From: Lachnospiraceae bacterium
GTDB lineage: Bacteria; Bacillota; Clostridia; Lachnospirales; Lachnospiraceae
DNA length: 64,000 nucleotides
Reading direction: 5' to 3'
Assembly (NCBI GenBank): GCA_015057165.1
Contig: SVEY01000011.1
Coordinates: 1-64,000 of the forward strand
In this document: one piece after another, positions 45,061-54,375 of the stretch
Layout: the number at the start of each line of letters is the position of its first letter
How positions within the stretch are numbered: the stretch's first letter is position 1
The notes under the pieces: generated by a model
Seen by the model: the letters and a program-made list of their open reading frames with translations, nothing else
What the model was told of the DNA's origin: nothing
The model's database searches: none
Program-made: the position numbers and the translations under genes

Positions 45061-45519
45061 ATGTCAAATGATTTTATGACAGAGCTTAATAATATTGGAA
45101 ATCAAATTAGAGATAATAATGCAAAGATAGAAGACTGGTGTAGACAATGCGGAGAGATTCAAGGTAAGATTGACAGGTTAAAAATTGCAAAAGATAAAAT
45201 TAAATGGGTTTCTATGTCTGTATGGGGAAACAAATATTCAACTGATATGAAGGGTGGCGAGTTAGAGTATGATTCTAATTGGGTTGGAATTGGGAAGAAT
45301 TATACTAGAGCTGTCTATGCAGGAGTAAGCGATGATTTGGATAGAATACTAAAACTATGTGAATTTTTAATGGCTGCTATTGATGCAAAAATACAGGAAT
45401 TAAGAGAGGGGCATAGTTTATTAGAAGCTGCAGTAGGAGAAATTAGTAATTTAAATGATAAATTAGAAGAAGATAAAAGAAAGATAAGAAAGAATGTATC
45501 AGAGACATTGAGGAAGTGA
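45061..45519 (+). CDS. helical T7SS targeting partner (DUF5082-like), module 1
   Basis: A 152-residue, mainly helical protein resembling the small DUF5082-type proteins encoded before LXG toxins. Its N-terminal helix and the IQGKIDRLKIAKDKI segment are matched in the module 2 counterpart by ISGRIERLEQARDKL, and both have GxxxNYxxxV... and DDLDRIxxxxEFxxxxIxxxIxxL-type later parts. Expected role: binds the toxin N-terminus and helps its delivery to EssC. Its end overlaps the next frame region; the next ATG is six bases behind the stop. Confidence 0.7.
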   Translation: MSNDFMTELNNIGNQIRDNNAKIEDWCRQCGEIQGKIDRLKIAKDKIKWVSMSVWGNKYSTDMKGGELEYDSNWVGIGKNYTRAVYAGVSDDLDRILKLCEFLMAAIDAKIQELREGHSLLEAAVGEISNLNDKLEEDKRKIRKNVSETLRK

Positions 45520-45524
45520 TTGCT

Positions 45525-45794
45525 ATGAGTGAAATATTATTAAATGATGCAAAATTAAAAATTGTAATTGATGAGATTAATAAATCCGGGAATGAAATGA
45601 TTGATACACATACATATAATTTTAAAAATCTACATAATAAAAGCTTTTCTAGTTTTCTTATGAAGGGTGCAGATGTTATGGATTCTGTTGACGATATTAT
45701 TATTTTATATAAGCAACTTAATAGAAACATTGCTAAAGCTGTAGAACAGGCAGGTCAAGAGATGATGAATAGCGATGGTAGTATTACTTATTAA
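45525..45794 (+). CDS. TIGR04197/DUF3130-like small T7SS partner, module 1
   Basis: An 89-residue helical hairpin protein; ATG 45525 is preferred because GAGGAAG stands upstream. The pattern LKIVIDEINKSGNEMIDTH, then LMKGADVMDSVDDIIILYKQL and AVEQAGQEM agrees with the TIGR04197 (DUF3130) family of short type VII proteins. In LXG systems such proteins act with a second helical partner as targeting factors for the toxin. Placed between that partner and the toxin gene, 37 bases before it. Confidence 0.72.
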   Translation: MSEILLNDAKLKIVIDEINKSGNEMIDTHTYNFKNLHNKSFSSFLMKGADVMDSVDDIIILYKQLNRNIAKAVEQAGQEMMNSDGSITY

Positions 45795-45831
45795 ATGATG
45801 AAGATTTTGTATAGATTTAGGGAGAGTGTTT

Positions 45832-48800
45832 ATGGGTCGAGAAATTGGATATCTTATTAGCTATGCTGCAATATTAGAATTCTATAATAATATAAAAAAT
45901 TTTAGAGCAGATTTAAATGCAGGTTTTCAAATCAATAATAATGCATTTAATAAAGCGAAGGATCAGGATATAATAAAAGGAACTGCCGCCGATCATATAA
46001 ATTGTTTTTTGGATCAGGTTTATAATAAGTGCTTTGAAGCAATAAATAGGGCATTAGAAGAGATAGAGTATAGAGTGGCATTTTATGCATTAGGATGGTA
46101 TGAAATTGATGCCCAACCTGGTGCAATTTTAAATACTGTTACTATTGATAGTTATAGAGAATATGCGGATAAAAATGTTCGCAATGATATGGGAAATGTT
46201 CTTCATGAAATTAACACTGCGTTATTTGAGATTTCTGATATTATACCAGGTGGAGGTGTTTCTATAGATGATTATATTGGAAATGTTGAAATAATTAATA
46301 GCGGGTTAAATAGTTATTTAAGCAAAATAGATTCATATGAGGAGCGGTCTTCGGATGAATTTAACAATGTATTTGTGTTGTTAGAGTGTGCAAAAAAGGT
46401 TATTTCTCAGTATGCAAGTATTAATGTGAGAGGATATAAATCAGGTGATATAAATAATAATCTTGATTATATTGCGATGAATGAGGCGCTAAACATTTCT
46501 AGCATGTATGTTGAAGCTAACAAAGGAAGATATATAGAGACATCTGAGACATTAAATGCGTTAGCAAAAGAGTATTATAGCAAGAATAGTATGATTAAGG
46601 ACTTTTACTTGTATGCAAGCGATTTTGGCGTTGGAAAAGCGTTTACACATTTCTTTAGTGAAGATCCTGTTGATTTGTCAACAGGTAATTTCGTGTATCA
46701 AAAAAAGGATGTTATTGTTGAGGGTGATGTATCATTAGAATTTACTAGGTTCTATAACGCATTAATAAGCGGAAGAGCAAGTACTATTGGCAATGGATTC
46801 GTACATAATTATGACATGTCACTTAAGGCGAGTGAAGATAAGAGGTTAATTGAAGTTATAATGCCAGATGGGCATAAGATTTTTTTTGCTTTAAATGAAC
46901 AGGATGAGTATGAGAATGTTTTCTCTGATTATGAAAAGTTAGCAATTGTTGATGAGACGTATGTATTATCTATTAACGATAATTATAGATATATTTTTAA
47001 TTCTACGGGATTAATAATCAGAGAAGAGGATAGTAATCACATAGGAATAGACTATACATATAGTGATAACCATCTTGAAAAGGTGTCTACTATGGATGGT
47101 GGTTACATATCTTTTGATTATAATCAGAATGGGCTTATTGAATCAATTTCTACGAGTAATGGAAGAATAGTAAGATATGAATACAAAGATAATTATCTAT
47201 TAGACGTGTTTATGCCGAATTCCAATAGGTATCATTATGTCTATTCTTCTGATGGACAGATTGAGGAAGTTCTTAATGGCGATGAAGTATCAATAGTAAA
47301 AAATGTTTACGATGATTATGGTAGGGTTACAAGGCAGGATTTTATAGATGGTTCTAATATGACATATGAATACAGTGATAATTCAGTTAAACTTACAGAA
47401 CGAAATGGAGCTGTAACATCATATATTCATGACGAATTGAATCGCACAACTAAAGTTGTATATCCAGATAAGTCAACAGAGGAATTCAGATATAACGATA
47501 AGAATTTGAAAGTGAGAAGTCGTGATAGAAATGGATTTGAGACTAGATATGAGTACACAAATAGTGGGGAGTTATTTAAAGTTGTTAATCCATTGGGGGT
47601 CTCAACAGCATTAACTTATGATAAAAATGGAAATGTTACATCCGTTGTTGAAGATGGTGTGGTAATAGAATCAGCTGAATATGATGAAAATTCAAACTTA
47701 ATTAAGTCAGTAAATGGTGAAAAGGGTGAAAGAACTTTTGGTTACGATGAGAAAGGTCATGTTATTCGTATAATAGATGAAGATAAAAACGCTACTAATA
47801 TTGAATATGACGAAAGAGGTAATGTTGTTTTAGTAACGAAGCCATCTGGTGCGACCGTATCTTACGAATATGATAAGTATAATCGCCCAGTAAAGACTAT
47901 TGATGGAAATGGTAATGTTACTTCTTTTGAGTACGATATTAATGATAGGATAACAAAGGTTATTAATCCGTTAGATGAAGAGGCGACATTTAAGTATAAT
48001 TTAATGGGAAAAGTAGTATCCTTGACAGATTATGATAATAATACTATAGGAGTTACTTATAATGATTTAAATAAAGAAACAAGTATAATTGATAAGGAAG
48101 GTAATACAATACATTTTGAATATGACAAAATGTGGAATCGTAGTAAGACGATTTTTCCTTCCGGTGCTGTTATAAAAAATGTATATGATAAGAACAATAG
48201 ATTATCCAAAGTTATTCTCCCAGAGGGACAGACTCAAAGTGTAACATATGATGCTAACGGTAATATTATAAGTGAAACAGATGGTGTGGGAAGTGTTACT
48301 AGATATAAGTATGATGCACTTAATAGAATCATTGGAATTACAAATGCTTTAGGAAGAGAGACAAAGTATAAGTATGATAGAAATAATAATATAATCAAAG
48401 TAATAGATGTTGATGGAAATGAGACTTCTTATGAATATGACAAGAATAATAGAAGAATTTCTATTACTAATAAGTTAGGGGAAAAAACTTATTTTGAGTA
48501 TTATCCATCTGGTAAAAGAAAGAAGATTATATATGCAGATAAAACCTATGAGGAGTTTACTTACGATAAAGGACTTTTAATTAAAGTGAGAAATCGTAAT
48601 GGTGTTATTACGTCATTAGAATATGATAACAATGAAAACATTATTTCTGAGGTGAATGCAGCCGGAGATATTATTAAGTACGAATATAATGCGCTTAACA
48701 GGTTGATAGCGATAACTCTTCCAACAGGTGGAGTGCGTTGTTTTGAATATGATAGTGCGGGTAACATGACAGCTGTAATTGACGAAAATAGTAATAAGAC

Positions 48801-51144
48801 TATTTATGAGTATACTCCAAATGGCAAGTTGAATAGAGTTATTGATGCTAATAATAATGAAACAGTATATAGCTATGATTCTGTTGGAAATCTAGTAGAA
48901 GTTAGAAGAATAGGTGATTTTGAAGAAATCACAAACTATGAGTATGACTTAAATGGCAATGTTGTTAGAGTTACAGATCCTCTAGGTAATAGCGATGTAT
49001 ATACATATGATGGAGCAGGTAGAGTAATAAGCAAATTCGATAGAGATGAGAATCTTACTAAAATTACTTATAATAAAATAGGTCAGGTTGAATTAATTAA
49101 GTACTCTGATTCGACAGAAGTGAAGATGAGTTATAATTCGCTAGGTTTTTTGCAGGAAATAATTGATATAAATGGAAAGACTAATATAGAAACGGACATT
49201 CTTGGAAGAACTATATCTTCAACAGATTATCTTGGTAACAAGGTTCAATATGAATATGGCATAGACAAAAGGACATCACTTGTGTATCCGGATGGAAAGA
49301 GGCTTGATTATAACTATAATGATAATGGATTATTAGAATCTATTCTTTTAGATAAGGAAAATTTAGTTTCGTACAAATATGATGATATGGCACGTGTGTT
49401 GTCTAAGTCATTGAGTAATGGACAGGTTAGTGATTTTACATACAATAACGTAGGCAGACTGGCTTCCGTTGTACATGATATAAATGGTAAAATTGAATCA
49501 TTAAAATTTGAGTATGATTTGACAGGCAATAAGATTTCTGTTGTAAAGAATAGAGACTCAGATAGTGGTATATATGAGTATAGTTATGATGCTCTTAATC
49601 AATTAACTAGCGTTAGCAAAGGTAAAAACGTCCTTCGTGAATATACATATGATTCTTTTGGGAATAGGTTGAGTAAAAAATCATATGTTGATGATGTGAC
49701 ATATAAGTATTCTTATAATAGTAATAATCAGTTGATAGAAGAGATTGTTGATGGAAAATCTAGTACAAATAAAAAGTATAGTTACGATAAGCGTGGTAAT
49801 TTAACACATGTAATAGTAGATGGTATATTGTCCAATGAGTATATTTATAACGCAAATAATCAATTGTCGAGGGCTTCACTTATAAATGAATATGGTAAGA
49901 CGAGTGCATCATACACTTATAATGGAATGGGACAAAGAGTATGTCAACTTGTTAATACGCCGACGGATCCAGCACAAAAAATCAACTATGTTCTAGATAT
50001 TACAAAGCGATATAATAATATGCTTACTGAATCAGAGGGCGAGGTTGTTACTAATTACTATTATGATAACGTTGCTATTGCACTTGATAAAGAAGATGAA
50101 ATGTCATATTATGTTCAAGATGATTTGGGTTCGATTCTTGGATTAACAGATAAAGATTGTTCATTTGTGGAGAAACATGATTATGACGAATTCGGAAATG
50201 AGTTAGTAGAGGTTGTTAATCCGGTTCAAAGTTTGTCATACACAGGCTATCGTAAAGAGCTTACCACAAGCTCACTATACGCTCAGGCAAGACAATACAA
50301 TCCATTACATGGAAGATTTATGAGTGAGGATATAGTTAAGGGAGATAGGATGATGCCTATATCTCTTAATTCATATGTGTATTGTTATAATAAGCCAGAG
50401 GATTATGTGGATGTAGATGGCAGAGAGGCTGTTTATGCGTTAAATCTTATGGATGATTTGTCACCAAGAGGCAAGGAACTTGTAAATGGAATTTATAACA
50501 CTACATTAGGAGAAATAAAGCAAGAAGTATTTAATCAGGTGGGAGAACAAATTATCAATAATAAGATGGGGATGCCTAATTTTGATTTTGTAAAAAAACC
50601 TGTTAAAGGAACTTCAACAAAAATAAAATATGTAAAAATAAGTGATTCATCTGTTTATCAAGGTGGAAGAGGCGGCGCGAGATATATGAAACTAGATTCG
50701 TTAAAAAATGGAGCTAGTGAAGTAAGTATAAAGTACCAAGGTGCTGAGGCGATGTTAAAAAAATTAGGTGGTGCGTTAGTGGTCGCATTTTCTCTTAAAG
50801 ATGCATATGATGAGTATATGACTTCTGAAGGCTCCGAAGATGAAAGATTGATTAATGCGATGACGGAAGGAATGTTTAGTGCTGCTGGAGGAGCCCTTTC
50901 TATGGTGATTTCCGGAGCAGTAACTGGAGCATTGCTTGGTTCTGTTGCGCCAGGAATTGGAACGTTAATAGGTTTTGCGATAGGGTTAGTTGTTAGTTTA
51001 GCGTGGTATTTAGTATTTGATTTTATTGAAATAGACGGAAAAAGTTTAAAGGATTGGACAAAAGAAGGCTTGAAAGAAGTGTGGCACAATTATGAAGATT
51101 GGTCTCAACAAGTTACGAAGTGCTTCGGAGAAGAGCCATCATAG
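45832..51144 (+). CDS. LXG-like RHS/YD-repeat polymorphic toxin 1
   Basis: A 1770-residue protein; ATG 45832 preferred over GTG 45826. Residues 1-270 are helical and LXG-like, the expected type VII targeting region. At ~277 DPVDLSTGNFVY opens a DUF6531 domain, followed to ~1490 by YD repeats (YEYDxxGN) that form the RHS cocoon. The core ends with GRFMSEDI and NSYVYCYNKPEDYVDVDGRE (to ~1532). The last ~238 residues are the toxin: a soluble part, then glycine-rich hydrophobic helices (AAGGALSMVISGAVTGALLG and VAPGIGTLIGFAIGLVVSLA). This suggests a membrane-active toxin. No nuclease or ADP-ribosylase site was seen. Confidence 0.85.
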   Translation: MGREIGYLISYAAILEFYNNIKNFRADLNAGFQINNNAFNKAKDQDIIKGTAADHINCFLDQVYNKCFEAINRALEEIEYRVAFYALGWYEIDAQPGAILNTVTIDSYREYADKNVRNDMGNVLHEINTALFEISDIIPGGGVSIDDYIGNVEIINSGLNSYLSKIDSYEERSSDEFNNVFVLLECAKKVISQYASINVRGYKSGDINNNLDYIAMNEALNISSMYVEANKGRYIETSETLNALAKEYYSKNSMIKDFYLYASDFGVGKAFTHFFSEDPVDLSTGNFVYQKKDVIVEGDVSLEFTRFYNALISGRASTIGNGFVHNYDMSLKASEDKRLIEVIMPDGHKIFFALNEQDEYENVFSDYEKLAIVDETYVLSINDNYRYIFNSTGLIIREEDSNHIGIDYTYSDNHLEKVSTMDGGYISFDYNQNGLIESISTSNGRIVRYEYKDNYLLDVFMPNSNRYHYVYSSDGQIEEVLNGDEVSIVKNVYDDYGRVTRQDFIDGSNMTYEYSDNSVKLTERNGAVTSYIHDELNRTTKVVYPDKSTEEFRYNDKNLKVRSRDRNGFETRYEYTNSGELFKVVNPLGVSTALTYDKNGNVTSVVEDGVVIESAEYDENSNLIKSVNGEKGERTFGYDEKGHVIRIIDEDKNATNIEYDERGNVVLVTKPSGATVSYEYDKYNRPVKTIDGNGNVTSFEYDINDRITKVINPLDEEATFKYNLMGKVVSLTDYDNNTIGVTYNDLNKETSIIDKEGNTIHFEYDKMWNRSKTIFPSGAVIKNVYDKNNRLSKVILPEGQTQSVTYDANGNIISETDGVGSVTRYKYDALNRIIGITNALGRETKYKYDRNNNIIKVIDVDGNETSYEYDKNNRRISITNKLGEKTYFEYYPSGKRKKIIYADKTYEEFTYDKGLLIKVRNRNGVITSLEYDNNENIISEVNAAGDIIKYEYNALNRLIAITLPTGGVRCFEYDSAGNMTAVIDENSNKTIYEYTPNGKLNRVIDANNNETVYSYDSVGNLVEVRRIGDFEEITNYEYDLNGNVVRVTDPLGNSDVYTYDGAGRVISKFDRDENLTKITYNKIGQVELIKYSDSTEVKMSYNSLGFLQEIIDINGKTNIETDILGRTISSTDYLGNKVQYEYGIDKRTSLVYPDGKRLDYNYNDNGLLESILLDKENLVSYKYDDMARVLSKSLSNGQVSDFTYNNVGRLASVVHDINGKIESLKFEYDLTGNKISVVKNRDSDSGIYEYSYDALNQLTSVSKGKNVLREYTYDSFGNRLSKKSYVDDVTYKYSYNSNNQLIEEIVDGKSSTNKKYSYDKRGNLTHVIVDGILSNEYIYNANNQLSRASLINEYGKTSASYTYNGMGQRVCQLVNTPTDPAQKINYVLDITKRYNNMLTESEGEVVTNYYYDNVAIALDKEDEMSYYVQDDLGSILGLTDKDCSFVEKHDYDEFGNELVEVVNPVQSLSYTGYRKELTTSSLYAQARQYNPLHGRFMSEDIVKGDRMMPISLNSYVYCYNKPEDYVDVDGREAVYALNLMDDLSPRGKELVNGIYNTTLGEIKQEVFNQVGEQIINNKMGMPNFDFVKKPVKGTSTKIKYVKISDSSVYQGGRGGARYMKLDSLKNGASEVSIKYQGAEAMLKKLGGALVVAFSLKDAYDEYMTSEGSEDERLINAMTEGMFSAAGGALSMVISGAVTGALLGSVAPGIGTLIGFAIGLVVSLAWYLVFDFIEIDGKSLKDWTKEGLKEVWHNYEDWSQQVTKCFGEEPS

Positions 51145-51166
51145 TAGGTTTGTCGAGGTGGAGAAA

Positions 51167-51997
51167 ATGAGTAAAAATATTCAGAATGAAAAAAATAGAA
51201 TTTCAATAGGCATAGTGTTATTTGTTGTTTTAGAATTGATTGTTATATTGCTTAGTTTGTATTTTGGCGTATTAAATATGGCTTTAGCTTTTGTTTTTAT
51301 ATTGGTTGCTGGATTTATAGGTGCTTGCATAGGAATAATTATATATATAAAAAAAACTGACATGTCTAACAGTAAAAAAAATAAAAAAGTGTTTTCAGTT
51401 TTGGGTAGTCTATGCGGAGGGAGTGGAGCACTCGGCTATATCTGCGGAAGAATAATAATAAATAGGATTTCTTTAAATGATACTTCGGTTTATATAATGC
51501 TTGTTGTATCGGCTGTTCTATTGTCGTTGTTTTTTATGATGGGTATTTATACTATACCTCAATATGTTGAACCTATTTTATGCAAATTCAGAATAAATGG
51601 TAGAGTTGGTAGTACTAAAAACATAGATTTTGTAAAAGAACATAAATCGAAAACAGATGTAATAATGTCATTCAATAAAGGATTAAATATTTCTGAAATA
51701 GAGAAAAGTAATAATATTGCGTTATCGGAAGAAGAGATTAAAGATATCATTGATGGTTATTTGGAAAATAGAAATAATATAGAAAAATATAAAATTGGAG
51801 GTTCAAAAGGGGTAGATATATACGAATTTTGCATAAGCCCAAAAACAAGAGCAGAAATAACAGAATATGTGGGCTTAACAAATAATTATTACTGTCATAA
51901 AAAATATATTAAACCATTAGTGGATAAAAATCTATTATGTTTAACTATTCCAGAAAGCCCAAGCAGTCCTAAACAGAGATTTTATGCCAATATTTGA
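51167..51997 (+). CDS. membrane protein with C-terminal winged helix, putative immunity to toxin 1
   Basis: A 276-residue protein; ATG 51167 follows GAGGTGGAG. Three or four membrane helices lie in the first 130 residues (about 12-34, 37-61, 78-96, 106-129). A linker with an HTH-like stretch (NISEIEKSNNIALSEEEIKDI) follows. The C-terminal ~50 residues (SPKTRAEITEYVGLTNNYYC, then LCLTIPESPSSPKQRFY) match the winged-helix tail of RecG-like/Fic-associated proteins. Its place 22 bases behind the toxin gene and its membrane character fit immunity to a pore-forming toxin; the DNA-binding-like tail is unexpected. Confidence 0.6.
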   Translation: MSKNIQNEKNRISIGIVLFVVLELIVILLSLYFGVLNMALAFVFILVAGFIGACIGIIIYIKKTDMSNSKKNKKVFSVLGSLCGGSGALGYICGRIIINRISLNDTSVYIMLVVSAVLLSLFFMMGIYTIPQYVEPILCKFRINGRVGSTKNIDFVKEHKSKTDVIMSFNKGLNISEIEKSNNIALSEEEIKDIIDGYLENRNNIEKYKIGGSKGVDIYEFCISPKTRAEITEYVGLTNNYYCHKKYIKPLVDKNLLCLTIPESPSSPKQRFYANI

Positions 51998-52139
51998 AAG
52001 CAGAAGCCATATATGATTACATAATAGTTAGTTTCTAAAAAAGAAAATGAGCTTGGCATAGTAGATAGAAAAATAATAGTTTGCAAATTTGTATTGCAAT
52101 TATTTTTAGGTAAGGGAAAGAAGGACGGAGGTGTTAGAT

Positions 52140-52289
52140 ATGACAGCAGTAGATTATACATATGAACGTAGGACGGTTCTTAGTTATAATGAAGGTAAAG
52201 AAGATGGAATCTCCATTTCGCAGATAGCAGATGAATTAGAAGAAAGTGAAGATACTATAAAGGAACTAGCAAAAGAGATAGAAGAATAA
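52140..52289 (+). CDS. 49-residue acidic peptide with HTH-like segment
   Basis: A short open frame with a strong site (GGACGGAGG) seven bases ahead of the ATG. The sequence contains YNEGKEDGISISQIADELEE, like the tail of Rpn-type nucleases and of Sigma-70 region 4-like helices. It could be a real small protein or the end of a lost Rpn gene. The remaining bases of the 52.0-52.4 kb stretch hold a terminator and the promoter of the next gene. Confidence 0.5.
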   Translation: MTAVDYTYERRTVLSYNEGKEDGISISQIADELEESEDTIKELAKEIEE

Positions 52290-52304
52290 ATACTTTCAAG
52301 GACT

Positions 52305-52337
52305 ACGCGCTAGCTAAATGCTAGCGTGTGTTTTTTT
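52305..52337 (+). terminator. terminator, near copy of the one at 44494
   Basis: ACGCGCTAGC-taaat-GCTAGCGTGT followed by a T-run. Marks the right end of effector module 1. Confidence 0.85.
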
Positions 52338-52355
52338 ATGTATGAAATGTGGTTT

Positions 52356-52398
52356 TTGACAAAAGTACCCCATTTGGGTATAGTTACAATATAACTAT
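52356..52398 (+). promoter_or_regulatory. promoter and operator of HipB-like gene
   Basis: -35 TTGACA (52356-52361), 17-base spacer, -10 TATAGT (52379-52384). Two inverted repeats overlap it: TACCC-cattt-GGGTA (52366-52380) inside the spacer and ATAGTTA-caata-TAACTAT (52380-52398) over the -10. This is the layout of an autorepressed antitoxin operon. Confidence 0.75.
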
Positions 52399-52425
52399 CC
52401 GAATTGGTTACAGAGAGGAATTAAT

Positions 52426-52830
52426 ATGGGTACGTCAATAAAGGAACTTCGAGATTCGACAGGGTTAACACAAAAGGAATTCGCTAAGGTTTTTGGTATA
52501 CCTATTAGCACTTTAAGAAAATGGGAGCAGGGGGAGAATTCTCCTGCAAGTTATGTCGTTCGTATGATGGCGAGGTTATTGCCGACAGAGTCTCCTACGA
52601 ATATACAATACATTGATAATGATGGTCGAAAATATTATTATAACAAAAATGCAGGAGTTTTAATTGATTCAATAGGAAATGTTATTAGCATTAATGAAGA
52701 TTTGGATGGCGTGAAACCAGAGAATCTTCCGCTGTATATTAAAGACTTATTTGATGAATTCTATGATATCCAGGAAAAATTTAATTCGGATTGTAGATTT
52801 GATAAACAAGAAGATATTATTTGGAGTTAG
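52426..52830 (+). CDS. XRE/HipB-like antitoxin-type regulator
   Basis: A 134-residue protein with an N-terminal Cro/C1 helix-turn-helix (STGLTQKEFAKVFGIPISTL, then RKWEQGENSPASYVV) and a C-terminal part of unknown fold. Ribosome binding site AGAGGAA. Only three bases separate it from the truncated HipA-like frame, so it was probably the antitoxin of a HipBA-type pair and now remains as an orphan. Confidence 0.75.
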   Translation: MGTSIKELRDSTGLTQKEFAKVFGIPISTLRKWEQGENSPASYVVRMMARLLPTESPTNIQYIDNDGRKYYYNKNAGVLIDSIGNVISINEDLDGVKPENLPLYIKDLFDEFYDIQEKFNSDCRFDKQEDIIWS

Positions 52831-52833
52831 TTT

Positions 52834-52911
52834 ATGGGAAAACGAATAGCTAATGAGTATATTCTTATGCATAAGGATGTACCTGTCTGCCTTCTTAGAA
52901 AAAGGTATTAA
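52834..52911 (+). pseudogene. truncated HipA-like toxin gene (first 21 codons)
   Basis: The frame reads MGKRIANEYILMHKDVPVCL and then runs into a 101-bp repeat and stops at TAA. The opening YILMHKDVPVCLL resembles the start of HipA-like proteins of Clostridia. Just after the join, another frame within the repeat reads INRLNTRLENWVN-stop, which looks like the original C-terminus of the same gene. The body of the gene, several hundred codons, is gone. Confidence 0.5.
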
Positions 52912-52994
52912 CAGATTAAATACGCGACTTGAGAATTGGGTTAACTAGTAATAACAATCAGTAAGATTTATAGGTCAATCTGCTTGGCAGATTG
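52894..52994 (+). repeat. 101-bp direct repeat, copy 1
   Basis: Identical base for base to 54996-55096. It begins with CTTAGAAAAAGG, contains the presumed HipA C-terminal codons and most of a terminator hairpin. The two copies flank the ATPase/RloB-like cassette. Confidence 0.95.
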
Positions 52995-53005
52995 ACCTAT
53001 TTTTT
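52972..53005 (+). terminator. terminator of the HipBA-like remnant
   Basis: AGGTCAATCTG-cttgg-CAGATTGACCT, perfect 11-bp stem, followed by ATTTTTT. In the second repeat copy (after 55073) the base of the stem is mismatched. Confidence 0.85.
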
Positions 53006-53097
53006 AAGCTAAAATATTGCATAAAAAATAATATATGATATAATGTGTTTACAGTATTAATATTCTAATAATCCATTATTATACGGAGGAAAAATTT

Positions 53098-54375
53098 GTG
53101 ATAATTGAAGTGAGAGCAAAAAATTGTTTTGCATTTGATGAAGCCATTTCTTTTTCGATGAAGGCTGATATGAGAAACAAAAAATTTGGTTCAAATGTTT
53201 ATAAAGAGAATTGCTTTAATGTGCTAAAGACTGCCGGAATATATGGTCCTAATAATGTGGGAAAAACATGTCTTATAAGATGTATAAAAGCAATCAAAGG
53301 AGTTTTATTAAATAAAAAAAGTGTTCTTATGTCTAATTTTTTTACTGACAGTGATATATGTGAACTGGGTGTCACATTTTTGTATAATGGTAGAAAATTT
53401 GCATATGATTTTAAGTATGATTCAGACAGAGAAGAATATGTATATGAAGAATTCTTAGAAGTGGTTAAAGATAAATACAATAATGAAAAAAGCATCTGCT
53501 GGTTCAAAAGAGATACTTTGAATGATGAGTTTAGTTGCATTGATACGGAACTTTTAACAATGATACCTGTAGTGGCAAAAAACAATGTGATATTCCATTT
53601 GATGGATTCAAGTAAGTTTTCTTCGCTTAATGATATGAAGCAGATACTTATGGGATTTGCAGAAAAAATAGACATCATTAATATGAATAATATTCCCATG
53701 GAGCATACCATAGAACTAATGAAAAATAAGAATATGCTTCAGGAAAAAGTTGTCGAGTTTATCAAAAATGCTGATCTTTATTTGGATAATTATGAATATG
53801 TAGAGATGGGGAATATTAAGTTTCAAGATAATTCTGAAAATAAAAAGCCAGAAGAAAAGGTGTTAGATATTCCTGATAAAGTTATGGATCAGATTAGACT
53901 TGTATCAACATATAAGGGTGTGCAGGTTCCCAGTATGCTCTTTGACTCTACTGGAACCAAGAAAATTGCGGCAATGGCAAGCTATGTCATAGAAGCTCTT
54001 GAACAGGGGAGAATATTGGTTATTGATGAATTGGATAGCAGTATACATTTCAAACTTACAAGAGCAACCGTAGCAATGTTTAATAACGAACTCAATACTG
54101 ATGCTCAAATGATTTTTACTGTTCATGACATAAATCTTATGGATTGTAAGCGGTTATTTAGAAAGGAACAGATATGGTTTGTTGATAAAGATGAAAATGG
54201 AGTATATGTCTATTCTTTAGCGGATTTTACAGCCGAAAAAGGTGTTAGGGATACATCTGACTTAATAGAAAAATATAAAAAAGGAGCCTTTGCGGCATTA
54301 CCTGATCCTGAGCTAATTAATTCGTTGCTGAGCATTAAAGGAAATGCAAAGGAGGCGGTTTCAGATGACAAATAG
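53098..54375 (+). CDS. AAA_15-type ATPase of a RloA/AbiL-like defence pair
   Basis: A 425-residue ATPase starting at GTG 53098, with GGAGG seven bases upstream and no nearer ATG. The opening VRAKNCFAFDEAISFSM and Walker A GPNNVGKT (50-57) are typical of the AAA_15/AAA_21 SMC-like ATPases; the signature region and Walker B ILVIDELDSSIH (~306) with a following His switch (FTVHD) are present. Together with the RloB-like partner (overlapping start) it fits ATPase-nuclease anti-phage pairs. DNA around it is more AT-rich with different codon use, in keeping with acquisition as a cassette. Confidence 0.8.
   Translation: MIIEVRAKNCFAFDEAISFSMKADMRNKKFGSNVYKENCFNVLKTAGIYGPNNVGKTCLIRCIKAIKGVLLNKKSVLMSNFFTDSDICELGVTFLYNGRKFAYDFKYDSDREEYVYEEFLEVVKDKYNNEKSICWFKRDTLNDEFSCIDTELLTMIPVVAKNNVIFHLMDSSKFSSLNDMKQILMGFAEKIDIINMNNIPMEHTIELMKNKNMLQEKVVEFIKNADLYLDNYEYVEMGNIKFQDNSENKKPEEKVLDIPDKVMDQIRLVSTYKGVQVPSMLFDSTGTKKIAAMASYVIEALEQGRILVIDELDSSIHFKLTRATVAMFNNELNTDAQMIFTVHDINLMDCKRLFRKEQIWFVDKDENGVYVYSLADFTAEKGVRDTSDLIEKYKKGAFAALPDPELINSLLSIKGNAKEAVSDDK

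Noticed and set aside
45443-45730. Antisense frames such as this one opposite the small T7SS genes and similar long antisense frames across the window
   Set aside because: They lie opposite well-supported genes, have no ribosome binding sites and odd composition; they are by-products of AT-rich coding sequence.
47000-50300. Regular repeats in the RHS genes as a possible CRISPR or minisatellite array
   Set aside because: The periodicity is protein-level YD repeats (~20-22 residues) inside an intact frame; DNA units are not identical and have no spacers.
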